In this document: positions 20,895 to 30,981 of the stretch, in pieces
Layout of the letters: each line of letters opens with the position of its first letter
Position numbering within the stretch: position 1 is the first letter of the stretch
DNA from: Chara braunii
Taxonomy: Eukaryota > Streptophyta > Charophyceae > Charales > Characeae
NCBI GenBank assembly: GCA_003427395.1
Contig: BFEA01000660.1
Span: 345,374 to 378,423 of the forward strand
Length of the DNA stretch: 33,050 nt
Direction: 5' to 3'
The notes under the pieces: model-generated
Told to the model about the DNA's origin: nothing
Seen by the model: the letters and a program-made list of their open reading frames with translations, nothing else
The model's database searches: none
Translations under genes and position numbers: made by a program

Positions 20895-20998
20895 GAAGGA
20901 AGGAGCAAAGAAAGAAAGAAAGAAAGAAAGAAAGAATGAATGAATGAAGGAAAGCAAGGAAGAAAGAATGAATGAATGAATAATAAATGAATGAAATG
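20895..20998. repeat. (GAAA)n / (GAAT)n microsatellite
   Basis: Purine-rich GAAGGAAGG, then AAAG repeats, then GAAT repeats, starting directly at the 3' LTR end. Confidence 0.9.
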
Positions 20999-21271
20999 TC
21001 TGGAAGATCTCCCCCGCTAATAGTACGTAAGGGACTTTCCTTTACCTCCCTCTCTCTCTTCACACCACTTGGAAGTACGACTAGCTTTGGCGGCTAATCA
21101 ATGCCTAGCACAAATATTCAGAGAACACCGCAACTTTCACTATGACTCTCTCATTTCTTACTGTTATTGCTTGTCTACGAATGAACTCCATGTCCAACCA
21201 GTACCTGAACAGGGGGCTTCCAACCAGGAAGATAAACATGAAGGTCCTCTCAGCCCTCCCTGAGCGCTATA
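20999..21271. other. Short non-coding spacer
   Basis: No recognisable gene or repeat. Confidence 0.4.
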
Positions 21272-21634
21272 GTTGTGGGACAGTTGTGGGACAGTTGTGG
21301 GACAGTTGTGGGACAATTGTGGGACGGTTGTGGGACAATTGTGGGACAAACACTGGTACAATGGTGGGACAATGGTGGGACAGTAGAACAAAGGAATTGG
21401 ATAGTGGGATACTGGGACACTGGACAGTAGGATAGTGGGACAATGGGACAGTGGTGGGGCGGTGAGACACTGGACGGTGGTGGGACTGCAACAGCTGAAC
21501 CATAGGACTATGGGACAGTGGAGCAGTGACAGTAGGATAGTGGGACAATGGGACAGTGGTGGGGCGGTGGGATACTGGAACAGTGGTGAGACTGCAACAA
21601 CAGAACCATAGGACTGTGGGACAGTGGGACAGTG
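21272..21634. repeat. GTGGGACA minisatellite with a 105-bp higher-order unit
   Basis: Units of about 10-11 bp (GTGGGACAGTT, GTGGGACAATG) are tandem from 21272. A longer unit starting AGTAGGATAGTGGGACAATG at 21426 recurs at 21531, giving a 105-bp higher-order period that includes ACTGCAACA and GAACCATAGGACT. Open frames on both strands across it are side effects of the repeat. Confidence 0.9.
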
Positions 21635-22019
21635 AGTTTTCCCTCCATCTACCTCCAACCTTGTCTATGGAGCTACTGCAGTTGTGGGATGATGGTGCGA
21701 GGAACTACATACTACTTCAACAACTAACAATGCCAACAGAAGACTTGCTCTCCACGCAAGCTAATTAGTAATCACAAACCACAGGGGCAAGGTCTCACTA
21801 GCAAGGATTGGATTTAACACCTAAATGCGGACTTGTTTGTGGAGAGGTGCAGAAAATCACAATTGGACTACTTTTCTGCATCTCTTCCAGGGTTGCATAC
21901 CTACCAGCCGCCGACCCCAACCGCCGACTGTTTTGCGGTCGACCAGTACAGCCGACCGGTCGGTCTGCCGACCAGTCACAAAACAACCATCCACTCGTTT
22001 TTTTTCAACCAGATGTGTC
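21635..22019. other. Non-coding, at the 3' end of the minus-strand element
   Basis: Similarity to integrase on the minus strand is lost below about 22015. 21890-22000 has CAGGGTTGCATACC and repeated CCGACC/CGACCGG words, perhaps the end of a DNA transposon, but no matching other end was found. No LTR for the minus element is visible. Confidence 0.35.
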
Positions 22020-22560
22020 ACAATCTGGTTGATCTCCTCAGCCAAACCGTTGACTTTGGAGGTCAACCACATGTCATCTTCAATCTGCTGTCGTAGACTT
22101 GGGAAGTGAAATCTCTCCAATCTGCACTTATGAATTGAGTATGCCGATCACTCACAAGAGTTTTTGAGGGCCCATACTGCAAAATGTACTTCTTTTGGAA
22201 TTCACTATTCCAAGGTCAGTTGGGGAGTAAGGTGGCAATGGAATCAGATTCACAAACTTGAAAAAACGGTCAACAATCACCATCACTTGCGAGTACCAAT
22301 TCTTGCTCACCTTACTCATGTCCGTAAAATCAATAGATACGGACCCTATGGGACCGTCGGGAATGGGGAAAGGTTTCAGCAGCTCATGGGCTTTTGCCTC
22401 GATGATTTGTTCCATCAACAGACATGACACTCGACCACAAATTTGTGGGCAGATCTTTTCATTCCGGGGCAATCAAATTGTTGTAACAGACTTCCATACG
22501 TCTTCTCGAAACTGAAGTCCAAGAAGTGAGTGCAGAGGGGTCAGCCTTGAGCTGCTCAAA
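22020..22560 (-). pseudogene. Integrase of the minus-strand element, broken
   Basis: Begins with a zinc-binding remnant (AHKFVVECHVC in a shifted frame near 22430). The core follows: GSVSIDFTDM with the first catalytic Asp, then QVMVIVDRFFKFVNLIPL. The second Asp is in LVSDRHTQF (codon 22149-22147) and the Glu in NGLAEEINQI (about 22039). A frameshift lies between the last two. Similarity ends after QIVTHL at about 22015, so the C-terminal domain is missing. Confidence 0.8.
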
Positions 22561-22639
22561 GATACGACAAAGGTCTGGATCCTTGACGGTTTGCTCTACT
22601 AACTCCTTCAATTTCCTTCAGAGGTCGTAAGGGCTCACA

Positions 22640-23273
22640 AGGCGAGTCATGTAGTCGGGGTGGCTAGACAAAGGATCCGCAACACAATTGGAACATCATT
22701 TCTCGTGCCTTAATTCAAAATCACAGACATAGGTCTCATGCAACCAGCAGGTCAATGTGGTGGAAAAGTTAGTCTGCGACGTAATCCACCTCAAAGTTTC
22801 ATGGTTTGATAAGACTTTGAAATGACGCCCCAGAAGCAACTGCTTCCAATGGTCTAATGTCTCATGCAATGTGCTTCCAATGGTCTAATGCCTCACGCAA
22901 TGTGCTTCCAATGGTCTAATGCCTCACGCAAAGCTAAAAGCTCGCGCATATAGGTGGAAGTCGCTTCCAATGGTCTAATGCCTCATGCAAAGCTAAAAGT
23001 AAGACGCAAGCCATCACAATCATCTTCTTGCAGCACTGCACCAATCCCGTACCGACTCGCATCCGTAACACCTACGAATGTGAGTTTAGGATCTGCAATG
23101 CGGAGCACAGGATGACTCACCAAAACCTCTTTCGAGGCTTGAAAGGCAGTCTCACATGCTTCGTCCCATTTGTAGGATACATTCTTGCTTGTTAATCTAA
23201 ACAATGGGCGAGCAATGATAGAAATATGGGAACAAACATCTGCCAATACGACACAAGACCAAGAAAAGAACAC
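22640..23273 (-). pseudogene. RNase H of the minus-strand element, broken by tandem duplications
   Basis: The start reads ISIIARPLFRLTSKN, WDEACETAFQASKEVL and FVGVTDASRYGIGAVLQ, containing the first catalytic Asp. The following ALDHWK region is expanded by 31-bp duplications (22842-22990), shifting frames. Beyond it, LLGRHFKVLSNHETL and a damaged ADPLSRHP-like end can be followed to about 22640. Confidence 0.75.
22842..22990. repeat. 31-bp unit repeated in the RNase H region
   Basis: GCTTCCAATGGTCTAATG starts at 22842, 22873, 22904 and 22963, giving periods of 31, 31 and 59. On the minus strand the unit encodes the ALDHWK motif of RNase H. Since 31 is not a multiple of three, each extra copy shifts the frame. 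Confidence 0.85.
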
Positions 23274-23780
23274 AGTTCACGGACATTCAATGGTTGAGAC
23301 CACTTGCGAATTACCTTTACTTTGGTTGCATCGGGCTCAAGGCCTTCAACAAACAAGTGGTGCCCAAGGTAGATGGCGTTGTCCTTTCCAAACTTGAGAT
23401 GGAGTTTCGCTTCCTTGAGGATACGTAACATCTCCTCAAGTTGTCTCATGTACTCCTTCATAGACTTACTGAAAATAAGAATGTCATCAAGATAAACAAC
23501 AATGGATCGATTGATTTGTTCTTGAAATACTTCATCCATGAGACTTTGTAAGGTGGCCGGTGCATTCGTGAGACCGAAAGGCATAACAGTAAAATTGTAT
23601 AGCCCATCGCGAGTCTTGAATGCAATCTTGTGCTGGTCCGCGGGATCGACTTCAATCTGGTTGTAGCCAATCTTGTGATCGATCTAGCAGAAGACCTTGC
23701 ACCACCTGAAGTATCTAGCAAACATCAATTCGTGGCAATGACTATGTATGCTTTCTTGTGATTCTATTTAGTCCGTGATA

Positions 23781-23788
23781 GTCAATAC
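23781..23788. other. 8-bp target duplication GTCAATAC, left copy
   Basis: GTCAATAC here and at 24323-24330 flanks the hAT-like element. The undisrupted gene would have it once, at the codons for C-I-D-Y of RT. Confidence 0.85.
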
Positions 23789-24322
23789 CATGGCTACGCC
23801 GGACCTAGACGTGGACAGTTCATGTTCGAGGACCGAACGCAGATCTAGTCGAGTCTGCATAACACATTTTTTTTTCAGATTTTTTATTTTTATTTTTTTT
23901 AATGGTCCGGACATTTTCGGACCTGCTTACAGAATAACAATGCAAACCACTTTTGCCTCAGAGTCATGTTAGAATTCCTAACCAAACTTGAGTTAAAAGT
24001 CAAAAACTATAAAAAACTTTAAAAAAGACTTCAAAAACTAATAAAAAGTAATAAATTATTAATAATTAAAAATTTGGGGGTGTCTAATAAAATATTATAG
24101 AGAGAGAGCATGTTCGACCCCCCCCCAAAAGCATAAACGGGCAGAAAAACCCCCAAAACAATTTTAGGGGCTTAGCTCCTTAGGGGGGAAGGGTCCCGAA
24201 CCTCCTTTTTTTTTTTTTTCCTCGAAATTTGGCAGATCCGGACCTTCCAGACTGGATGTCTGGAGTCCGGACTGAATCCAGACCGTCTGGACGGTGGTTC
24301 AAAGGTCTGGATCGTAGCCATG
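23789..24322. mobile_element. 534-bp non-autonomous hAT-like element
   Basis: Perfect 10-bp terminal inverted repeats: the left end begins CATGGCTACG and the right end is CGTAGCCATG. An 8-bp duplication (GTCAATAC) flanks it, the hallmark length of the hAT superfamily. Removing the element and one duplication joins the two halves of RT in frame. Both subterminal regions have repeats of GGTCCGGA/GTCTGGA words, as expected of transposase binding sites. The centre is AT-rich with T-runs and a C-run. There is no transposase, so it must have been mobilised by another copy. Confidence 0.8.
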
Positions 24323-24330
24323 GTCAATAC
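24323..24330. other. 8-bp target duplication GTCAATAC, right copy
   Basis: Pairs with 23781-23788. Confidence 0.85.
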
Positions 24331-24746
24331 ACATCCGGAGTTTGCCTCCTTTCTTGGGGACAAACAAAACTGGTGCACCAAATTCAAACTCACGAGGTCC
24401 GATCCACCCCTTGTTAATCATCTCATCGATTTGTTTCAAAAGTTCCTCCAACTCGCCAAGTCCCATATGGTACACAACCCTTTGGAGAAATGCGGTCATC
24501 TATCAACTCGATCTTGTGTCATCATACAAAGTAGAACAAGTACTAACCGCAAAAGTAGAAGGCACATGGAAAGGTTGCACAAAACCTATGTACAAGTGAT
24601 AATCTTCCTTGCGCCTGTGACACTTTTTGGAGATTTGCTTTGCATTGAGAAAAATCATTGGGGATTCCCGCCTCTCATCCAAAAGGACAGAATGCTCATT
24701 CCCCAAAGCATCACATACCACGAATAGTGAATGCTCTCACTCAATT

Positions 24747-25049
24747 CTAACACATTGGGCTTTCAACCCAATGTGTCAAAGAGTGTGTGACAACTTTGTC
24801 TTTGTCAAAGGTAGTGACACACCTTTGACTGCATGCGTAGATGTGACAACTTATTTGTTCCCTACTTGAGTCTGGCAAGGTTTCTGCAACTCCACTTGCT
24901 TCATTCCCAAGTCCACCTTGCAGACTCCGTGTGGAGAAAAAAAAATTGGCAGTAAAACCACAATCAACCAGGAAACGAAGGCAACGACAATTTATGAGAA
25001 GCTTGAAGAAAACCAACTTCGCTGTCCCTTGAGCATGACATTCTTTCAT
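24747..25049 (-). pseudogene. Retropepsin-like protease region of the minus-strand element
   Basis: One open stretch reads CHAQGTAKLVFFKLLINCRC, then FLVDCGFTANFF. The last resembles the retropepsin active-site region (normally D-[ST]-G-A), here D-C-G-F, so the catalytic Asp is kept but its neighbours are not. It lies between gag and RT as expected. Function is lost. Confidence 0.6.
24750..24776. other. Perfect 10-bp hairpin, 7-nt loop
   Basis: ACACATTGGG pairs with CCCAATGTGT around CTTTCAA, near the 3' end of the protease region of the minus element. Probably a local inverted duplication. Confidence 0.55.
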
Positions 25050-25319
25050 CCCACCCCAATACTCTAGGTGATAGTTGAAGTCAACCTCCCTAGACTCTTC
25101 CCAAGGTTCAACATAAAGAACATGAAAGGCGTCAGCCTTGGAATCAGCAGATGATGGGGCTTCAAGAGAGGACTGTTGAATTGAATCAGGTTCCTTAGAG
25201 GAACTGCTGAACTAAATCAGGTTCCTTAGAGGAATTGCCACTTGTTGGTCCAGTCTCCGTTGTTGTAGAGTATGTTGATAACCACTCCACGCGCTGTTCT
25301 AGTTTCCCTGCAACTAAAA

Positions 25320-27018
25320 ACAAGCGTGGACTACATGTCCCAACTTTTGACAATGCAGGTAAACTCTCCTCTTGAGCCTATTTCTCCAATCAGCCTCACT
25401 GTTTTGGAGGTCCAACCAAGGTTTGGTGGAAACATCCTCCGAACTAGCTGGGAGTTTCGCTCCTTCGGGGAGTTGAACAAAGTTCTTCCATCAGTTTCGG
25501 TTTGGCCCCTTGTTAGCGAGACTAGTCTTTTTATAGGCATTTATTGTCTCTTCTATTTCAGCACTGTTAGACTCATGGGCTGAAGAGGAACAGGCTGTAT
25601 CAGCGTCCTATTATTGGTCGTCACCAAGAGTGGGCTCAGTGGGGTCAACTACATAGGCCTCCTGGTCGGGCTCCAACAGGTCAAGCGCATTAAAGCACCA
25701 GTACACCACACTTCCGAGCGGGTGTCGACATGAAACCAACACCACTTCAAAGGCCGCCAATTTTTTTTTTCAACGGCGCGCCTGGTTGAGCGGCGCCTCC
25801 GAGTTTTGCTTGTGGCGACAAAAACTTTTTGCAAGGTTGGGGCCGTGTACGAGCAGTTTAAGACAGTTGCTGCCTCTGAACCGTCTGCTGCCTGTGGGCT
25901 TCTTGTTGCCACTTGTTGTCGAAATTAGGTCTTGTGCCTTGAGGCTGACTACAACTTGTATAAGGGAAAGCGAGTCTGTAGTCAATGAGCCCCTTGCCTA
26001 GGCGACAAGTAGCGGTGGAGGGAACCGCACCTTTCACTCCATCCAAGCATGACTGATCAGTCATTTCCAATCCGGGGGTAGCAAACAGTTTGCCAACGAA
26101 CGATTGGAGGCTTTGCATGGGGCCCAACCACTTGTTGCGCTTGAGATACTCAAGCTTGTTCCTGAACTCTTGCTGGTGTTTATACTGTTTGATTAGGGTA
26201 TTTATACTGTTTGATTAGGGTCTCTTCAGGTGTGGCAACCGGCGTGGCTTTAAGCCACCGTCAAATTAATCTTTGTATACCCAGCCCGTGCGACTTGGAC
26301 TTCTAAGAAGCCCCATAAGACGTGTTCCACATTTGTCCCCATGATCAAGGACTGGATCACTAATAGTGTTTGCAACACCTTGAAGTAGGATCACATAGGG
26401 CTGTTGCAGTACTGAATGTCATCCTTGCTGTCGTACTTGGACGATATCTGAACCGCTTTCCTGCCCACGTAGGGACTGTTATGGCTGGGACCAGCATCTA
26501 CTAGTTCTGATCTTGGGGTCGCAGCAGTTGCAAAACTGCCTGTGTTGTCGCTTGATGCAACAACAACGGAGTCTGCACCTACTGCAGGTCCCAATAGGCT
26601 GCTGACCACACTCGAAGGAGAAGAAGAAATAGTAAGAGGGGCAAAGAGTTGTTCCAATAGCAGCTTCTGGACCAGGGATTAGACACTTGGGCCTGTTGCA
26701 GATCTGCAACTTCTACCTCCAAGTCACGGTACTTGCCGGTTATCTTGGTCAATTCTTCACAAAGTTTTTGCATTTCTGCAAAGACTTGGGCGAACCGACC
26801 AGTATGATCTTCAAGATTCCACACTTGAACTATAGCGGTGAAGATGGATTGCATCCGCTCCCCGCACTGCTCTTTGTTCAGTCAATGAGCAACATCTTCT
26901 TCCTTTCTTCCTCTTGCAACGCACTGTCATAAAGTGCTTGCAGATGTGGGCTTTCTGCGTCACTAGCTGCATCCAGCAAGGCTTGCCGCTGAGCTGAAGT
27001 CATCTATGGCTGCGCCAT
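25320..27018 (-). pseudogene. gag: gag of the minus-strand element, broken
   Basis: Two starts are possible: ATG at 27018-27016, stopped after four codons, and ATG at 27003-27001, reading MTSAQRQALLDAASDAESPH. A coiled-coil-like stretch follows (FAEMQKLCEELTKITGKY, 26854-26579). Then come SNP-rich low-complexity sequence and a capsid-like YVGRKAVQISSKYDSKDDIQ near 26400-26470. Frames change many times down to 25650. A zinc knuckle lies at about 25362-25320, YLHCQKLGHVVHAC, in which the first Cys of C-x2-C-x4-H-x4-C is Tyr. The gag also contains a 22-bp duplication at 26179-26220. Confidence 0.75.
26179..26220. repeat. 22-bp tandem duplication in gag
   Basis: TTTATACTGTTTGATTAGGG starts at 26179 and again at 26201. 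It shifts the gag frame. Confidence 0.9.
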
Positions 27019-28477
27019 TTTAGAGGATCGAGGAATCAGTACATCTCCGCACTTCCTTGCAACCTTCGGGCGAACACTCCTCTTCCCTCTCCTCACTCCC
27101 TCAAGAGCAACACTTAGCAATTTCTCTCTTCCCTCTCTGTCTCTCTTTTGTGCATGGGTCTCCACAGGCATCGAAAAATAAACGCGGTGAAAGAAACAAA
27201 TTGAAAAGCACAAAGAAAGAGAAGGTGAAACTCCTAGTTGGAGCAGCAACACATATGGACCAAAGAACAGGGAAATAAATAAACAAATAATTCAGAATGA
27301 AAGTCTTGATCCAATGGCTCAGCTTAGCCAGATCGAGTGTGAGATTCCCTCCTGCCCAATCTGGCTCACTTCCGTGTACACACAGCAAATCAAAAGCAAA
27401 GAGCAACAACATGAAACAATGAAGAATTGAGTGGTGTATAAGGTGCGAGCCAAGCGGCAGGACTGTATTAAAATCTGCAGAACATCTCAGCCGAGATCCC
27501 CTCGGCAGCAAGTGCTCTAACCAATAGTATAAGCTTTGAGTTCCAGGAAAGACAGAGAATGTGAATGACGTTAACAGATTTGGGCTTAAGGGTCCCCTCT
27601 TGCTTGGGCCTGGTCCCACCTAGGGTACCTATGGGTCCCATATAGGCCGTGACCGGGTCCCAACCAAGAGGAGTCCCAGATGGACCTACTTTCTGCCTCT
27701 ACCGTACTGAAAAACAAAATTCGACTTCAGAGAGAACCTACTAACTACAACCGTTTGGAAATGAAAGACATGGCGCTCAATTCAAGATACTCCATCCCTC
27801 CATCCATCAGGTCAGAAACCAGTTCACAAGCTCATGCACACAATCAAGACCACAGAGTAGTAAAAAGAGAGACCCAGAAATACACCAACAGGACATACAA
27901 TACCATGCACACACACGTGGGCATCCCTTAGGTGCACGACACTTACCTATGCCGCCTGAGCTCTGAGATGAAGCATAACTCACCCCCCCCTCTCATACGG
28001 TCCTCCTGATCCAATAAGCAATCTCTACACTAGTGTCCTCTCATCTAGGAGGGCCTACTCTACACACCAAAGTACAACGGCGGATCCCCCGTCGATGTTC
28101 AAGACCCAGTGGCAACTTGCAGTCCTTCGATGCAGAATTAGCCACTTCCCGCAAGCTCGCCTGCTTGAGGGAATTCCTAAAGTCGCCAATTGTCTCCCTT
28201 AAGTCCAGATTCCAGGTGTGGGTGCCTACCACTGTCGCCTCTCCAGAATTGTCTAACGAAGTTTCTCATTGCCACCCCGAACTTACACGCATGCAACTTG
28301 GTCGGATCATATGTTGACCCTACACATCCCAGACAGGTGGGGGCAGCTTGCACAGCTTCCCCATACCACACGCTGCCCCACTTGCCCTCAACCAACCAGC
28401 CCTAACCCTAAGTGGTCCCCTCAACCACTTATTTTAGGCTTGGGGCGGCAAAGTCAATTCTCACCAGCAAGTAGAAT
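27019..28477 (-). other. Leader of the minus-strand element, non-coding
   Basis: Lies between the primer site and gag. It contains a 172-codon minus-strand frame (27619-27101) without recognisable domains, which I treat as non-coding. A short tRNA-like word, TTGGTTAGAGCAC, occurs on the minus strand near 27510, without convincing further structure. Confidence 0.5.
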
Positions 28478-28489
28478 CTGCTCTGATAC
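28478..28489 (-). promoter_or_regulatory. Primer binding site of the minus-strand element (initiator Met-tRNA type)
   Basis: The minus strand reads TCGTATCAGAGC, differing only at the first two bases from the common plant site TGGTATCAGAGC. It lies upstream of gag in the correct orientation, so the region above 28490 should be the 5' LTR. Confidence 0.6.
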
Positions 28490-28492
28490 GAA

Positions 28493-28554
28493 TGCTATGA
28501 TCCTGCCAATTCCGAAGTGCAAATGCTATGATCCTGCCAATTCCGAAGTGCAAA
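28493..28554. repeat. 31-bp tandem duplication beside the primer site
   Basis: TGCTATGATCCTGCCAATTC... (31 bp) occurs at 28493 and again at 28524 without visible mismatch. It would lie at the 3' edge of the minus element's LTR. Confidence 0.9.
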
Positions 28555-28712
28555 TACACAAGGAAGTACAATGCCGTCCAATTGCGAAATGAATGAACTT
28601 GAGAGGAGAGAGAGACCAAAGAAGAAGAAGAAGAAGAAGATGTACACCAGCAAAAGACAAATGACAATTCCCCCTTCTCTCGCCAATCAACTCCTCCTTA
28701 TCTCCCCCTCTT
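28555..28712. other. Probable 5' LTR remnant of the minus-strand element
   Basis: Upstream of the primer site on the minus strand. It contains (GAA)n (28618-28639) and a pyrimidine-rich stretch. No second LTR copy exists in the window to confirm it. Confidence 0.35.
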
Positions 28713-28720
28713 GTTCAAAC
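28713..28720. other. 8-bp target duplication GTTCAAAC, left copy
   Basis: Identical to 29849-29856. Confidence 0.9.
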
Positions 28721-29848
28721 CAGGGCTGGTCCCCGGTTTGATTGGGGGGCCCTCCGCCGACCGGGAGCCTGCCGGCCGGACCAGGCGGTCGACCGGCCCG
28801 GAAGACCCCAGGTCCAACTCAGCCCATCACGCTGGGGCAGGGGTACCGGGGAGCTACGGGCATCCCCGCAATTGCCCGGTCCCCAGGAGGCCGCTGTCCT
28901 CTTTGGAAAACAAAGAGGGGCCTCTCGGACCCCACATCTTAAAAAAACGGGCGAAGCATCTCCACCGCTGATCTTCATGGATCAGTGGCGGAGAACCGCC
29001 CCGCGCTTCTTATAAGATGCAGGGCTAAATAGACCCTGTTTCTCTTTGGCATCGTGTGGTCCAATGGAACACGAGCCATGGAACACGAGCCTCATGCCAT
29101 TGGCAGGCTGGTAGACGTCCAACCTGAGCCAGAAGGTACACAATATGATGATGCTCTGGCTTTGCTGAGATTATATGCTTCTGCAACGCTCTGGAAGAAA
29201 AGTTACGGGTTCGGGTTTTGGCTCGTGAAGCCAGAGTAACACTGTCCGAGGTCCAAGCCTAAGAATGGACCTCGTTTTGCTACATGTATCTGGACGGTTT
29301 GGCAAGATACTTTCGGGATGATGACCCACTGTATGTAGAAGAAGAAATTAAAAAAAAAAACGGTCTGCCTGCATGAGCTGTAACCTGAACCCATAACGTC
29401 TTCGCTGTCGAGCTGTACTCTGGAAGAGCTCTAAGTTTTGGCAAGGACCTCTTCCCAACATGGTTCGTTCAGCCTCCTGGGCGTCAATGTGTAAAGACAT
29501 AATCTTCGACACCCTTCCATGCTAAATGGAAAGTTTGGAGCCGCAGGGGGTCGAATGAGTGAACTTGTTACTGGACCCCTTCACCCAAAAGCCATATCTC
29601 CCTGAACATCCCAATAATACTTCCCCCCTCCCCCTGGGAAGGCCCCCCAAAAAAATCACACTTTCCGAATTTCTTTGCAGATTTCGACAGATCTCGACGA
29701 GCGCGGTCAAAATCCGATGGGGCAAAAAAAAAAAAAAAAAATTGGCCCTTTTTTTTTGAAAACTGGTTTCCCGATTCACCCCCCTGGGCCTGGTCCGGCA
29801 CCGGTTGGACCGGGGAAGCTCAACCGGCCGGTTGCCGGCCCAGCCCTG
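28721..29848. mobile_element. 1128-bp hAT-like element
   Basis: The left end begins CAGGGCTGG and the right end is CCAGCCCTG, a perfect 9-bp inverted repeat that continues imperfectly into GC-rich sequence with CCGG words on both sides. The ends fit the hAT consensus (C/T)A(A/G)NG. An exact 8-bp duplication, GTTCAAAC, flanks it. The interior has no frame I can recognise as a transposase; a 61-codon frame at 29054-29239 is unassigned. An A18 run and T8 lie near 29725-29757. It is most likely a non-autonomous derivative. It inserted into what is probably the LTR of the minus-strand element, so it is younger than that element. Confidence 0.88.
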
Positions 29849-29856
29849 GTTCAAAC
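29849..29856. other. 8-bp target duplication GTTCAAAC, right copy
   Basis: Identical to 28713-28720. Confidence 0.9.
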
Positions 29857-30878
29857 AGTAAATAGTAATAATAACGATGAATGGCTGAACCAGATCAATG
29901 TCCCAATCCCTCTTCTACTGCCAACACAATGTGAGGTCCACCATAGCCATGACCTCCATCTTCCTCCACCTCCCGCAGGTCTGGGCTATGGCGGAGTACT
30001 AAAGGCCTTGCCCAATGTTCAAAAGACAACACGAAAGTAGCTATGCCCTCCTCTCTTCAGGCCCCCATGCCTGACTCTGCCTTGAAGCCTTCTTGATGTT
30101 GCGCTATCCACTAGGGGTCTTTCAGTTGCCGCGCCTACCAAGCCCACCATAGCCAGGTAAGAACACCTGGCGCTCTCCTCCCTGGTCTCCTTCTTCCTCC
30201 TCCCGCCCGGGGTCTTCCCCCATAGCCGAGGTGGTCACCCAGGCCTTCCTCTTCCCCCCCCCCCCCTCCCCTGCACACTAGCGCTCCTCCAGGCTCTCCA
30301 GCGGTGTGATGCCCCAAACTTGCACGCAGCAAATATGGAGGAGCAACTCGCTCCTCCTGCAGATGTAGCGGCCTACCAGCCTCTTGGGCAGTGACTTCCA
30401 GGCTGCGCGGCCTCCAAGCAACCAGTACCTCCTCCCTTTTGGAGGGAAACATCATTGCAGACCTGATATCTACTACTACAGACCCTCGACTCCACATACT
30501 GGACTTCTACCCCTAAAGGTACTAACTTTTTGTCTTCTTCCACTCGGCCTGCTGCTGCTTGAGTGTGGCCTAAGCGATACCCCTTCGGCCACTCGCGTGC
30601 TTTTCCCCACTGCAAGCCCCACCGGCCCCTCGGGCCTTCCAAACAAACAACTATCCTGCGGGCCACACACACACTCAGACAGGCACACGGACCAGCAAGC
30701 ACGCACACACACAGACTTAGAAAACTCAGCAGAACGAGGGAATCTCAGCAAGGCATACATTCCAGCGGCAACACTCAGAAATCAGCAGTGTTCTCAGCCT
30801 GTGTTTTTGCAGGTCCTTACAAATACATAATGAACCTCGATGAAAAACAGTTGCAATCAGACACCTAACGACATTGGT
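29857..30878. other. Non-coding; possibly intron of the host gene and LTR remnant
   Basis: No reading frame with a recognisable domain. There is a C-run near 30256-30268 and CA/CT-rich sequence at 30660-30720. If the host gene at 31725-32851 continues on the minus strand, this stretch may be intron or may hide a small exon that I cannot identify. Confidence 0.3.
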
Positions 30879-30899
30879 GGGGGGGGGGGGGGGGGGGGG

Positions 30900-30936
<37 letters not shown>

Positions 30937-30981
30937 AAGGGTGGAAAAAGAAAAAGGAAAAAAAAAAAAAAAAGAAAAAAG

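Larger units (their letters stand above)
23192..24721 (-). pseudogene. Reverse transcriptase of the minus-strand element, interrupted by a hAT-like insertion
   Basis: Read from high to low coordinates: a pro-RT linker (24721-24503, ESPMIFLNAKQISKKCHRR), then the RT N-terminal part (24499-24323) with [33 protein letters not shown] and RMCID. The sequence is then broken by the 534-bp element at 23789-24322. It resumes below 23788 with the YHGLNRIT continuation. A frameshifted stretch follows to about 23600. 23584-23192 is well preserved: [33 protein letters not shown] (YLDD codons 23494-23483), HLKFGKDNAIYLGHHLF, FLGLVSYW. RT copies the element RNA into DNA; this copy is inactive. Confidence 0.88.
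22020..28489 (-). mobile_element. Second Ty3/gypsy element, minus strand, degenerate
   Basis: Read on the minus strand, it shows a primer site (near 28489-28478), leader, gag, protease, RT, RNase H and integrase in Ty3/gypsy order. All parts carry frameshifts or stops. A hAT-like element (23789-24322) sits in RT. No pair of LTRs is visible: sequence upstream of the primer site should be 5' LTR, but no matching copy exists after integrase, so the 3' end is truncated or diverged. It belongs to a different lineage from the 7656-20894 element, since gag and RT sequences differ clearly. Confidence 0.85.

Noticed and set aside
7651-20899. CTTCC/GAAGG as target duplication of the LTR element
   Set aside because: They are reverse complements in part, not direct copies, so they are not a duplication.
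21164-21658. 164-codon minus-strand frame with repeated P-T-V-P-Q-L-S-H-N-C
   Set aside because: Direct translation of the GTGGGACA minisatellite; no other support.
21890-22010. Third hAT-like element starting CAGGGTTGCATACC
   Set aside because: No matching opposite end and no 8-bp duplication found.
27440-27560. tRNA gene or SINE on the minus strand (TTGGTTAGAGCAC)
   Set aside because: The D-arm-like word has no good B box or T arm at the right distance.
27101-27619. 172-codon minus-strand frame as a gene
   Set aside because: No recognisable domain, and it lies in the leader between primer site and gag of the minus-strand element.
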